A stretch of 14,544 nucleotides of DNA, taken from Actinomycetes bacterium (GTDB lineage Bacteria > Actinomycetota > Acidimicrobiia > Acidimicrobiales > Acidimicrobiaceae). The notes below the pieces were generated by a model. The model was not told the DNA's origin. It ran no database searches and saw only the letters and a list, made by a program, of their open reading frames with translations. A program made the position numbers and the translations under genes. This document shows, piece after piece, positions 13,994 to 14,544 of this stretch. Where the stretch lies: NCBI GenBank assembly GCA_021833085.1, contig JAKBGL010000019.1, forward strand, positions 1 to 14,544, read 5' to 3'. The stretch's first letter is position 1; the number at the start of each line of letters is the position of its first letter.

Positions 13994-14544
13994 TCAAAAC
14001 CCTGCGCTCTGAGCGTTTAACGACCATATGCCCGCGCTTATCGAGCCACCTACCGATGGAGGAACGCTACATGAAGTTGGAACAGTGGCCGAACTTGCCT
14101 CGTCCGCATAGAAGTAGTTTCCCATAGAACCACCGATCGCCACAGATTCAACCCCATAGACCGAGCCGCCGCTTGAGTACTCAAAAGCGCAAAACGCCTG
14201 GGCCGACTGACCGCTAGCTGCGGCCAGGACCACATATATCGGGTTAGTCACAGCTGAAGAGGTAGGTGCCGTCGCGCTGAGCAGCGGTGCAAACTCAGGG
14301 TCTGACTCCCCTAAGGTCCCAGGACCTGATCCAGCTCCGGCATATGCACCGTGCGAGTCATAAAAAGCGATCTCGGCAGTTAGAACGGCCTTTAGATTGC
14401 TCTGAGCAGACCGATCCTGCGCTGACTTCTGTGCACCTAGGAAGGTTGGAATGGCAATAGCCATCAAGATTCCGATTATGAGCACGACCACCATAAGCTC
14501 AATAAGGGTGAACCCTTCTTCGCCATCGTCGATAAACTTGAAAA
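13994..14544 (-). CDS. Type IV pilin (prepilin), 5' end outside window
   Basis: The frame is open to the right edge. An internal ATG at 14494 lies inside the conserved helix, so it is not the start; reading upstream gives DGEEG then FTLIELMVVVLIIGIL. This is a class III leader with cleavage after Gly, Phe at +1 and Glu at +5. The hydrophobic N-terminal helix is followed by a globular domain with two cysteines (FCAFEYSS and PTSCSV) that could close the usual C-terminal disulfide loop. From the Lys at the end of the helix (SNLK) to the C-terminus, ~130 residues contain no Lys or Arg. It is coupled to pilD and is a plausible major pilin, though a minor pilin or pseudopilin is possible. Confidence 0.9.
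   Translation of the reverse strand, partial: FKFIDDGEEGFTLIELMVVVLIIGILMAIAIPTFLGAQKSAQDRSAQSNLKAVLTAEIAFYDSHGAYAGAGSGPGTLGESDPEFAPLLSATAPTSSAVTNPIYVVLAAASGQSAQAFCAFEYSSGGSVYGVESVAIGGSMGNYFYADEASSATVPTSCSVPPSVGGSISAGIWSLNAQSAGF

Noticed and set aside
14050..14494. ATG at 14494 as the pilin start
   Set aside because: It lies inside the conserved FTLIELM helix, and the frame continues upstream through the leader peptide to the window edge.

Overview
The window looks like chromosomal DNA of an acid-adapted actinobacterium, most plausibly in or near the Acidimicrobiia. Three things point that way. The gene block aroC-aroK-aroB-aroQ / pepQ-efp-nusB is the one known from Actinobacteria such as Mycobacterium tuberculosis. 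Base composition is moderate, near half GC by eye, rather than strongly GC-rich. Exported domains (pilin, PilN, cupredoxin) are poor in charged residues. The taxonomic placement is inference; no rRNA or other marker gene is present. Genes are densely packed, GTG and TTG starts are common, and no stretch over 300 bases lacks a gene.

Region 1 (1-3888, minus strand) is a respiratory oxidase cluster. In reading order it holds heme O synthase (ctaB), a membrane-anchored TlpA-like thioredoxin, an unrecognised 110-aa protein, a membrane-anchored cupredoxin resembling a degenerate subunit II, a true CuA subunit II (ctaC), and the 5' end of a subunit I gene (ctaD) with an unusual N-terminal extension. 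Together these supply heme, redox or copper-site maturation, and the core oxidase subunits.

Region 2 (4055-6267, plus strand) is pepQ-efp-nusB: a proline peptidase, elongation factor P and an antitermination factor. It is flipped relative to the usual actinobacterial arrangement.

Region 3 (6336-10271, minus strand) is the shikimate operon aroC-aroK-aroB-aroQ, with overlapping or nearly overlapping genes, followed by an unrecognised one-TM protein.

Region 4 (10340-14544, minus strand) is a type IV pilus cluster: major-pilin-like gene (5' end outside the window), prepilin peptidase, pilM, pilN, pilO and a small Ser/Thr/Pro-rich membrane protein in the pilP position. The main anomaly lies here. 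PilM is interrupted by an in-frame TAA with no shift of frame, and its C-terminal lobe is continuous with PilN, with no ordinary start codon between them. The locus therefore encodes either a split PilM with a PilM-PilN fusion, or a single PilM-PilN polypeptide broken by one stop codon.

I saw no tRNA, rRNA, CRISPR array, IS element or phage gene.
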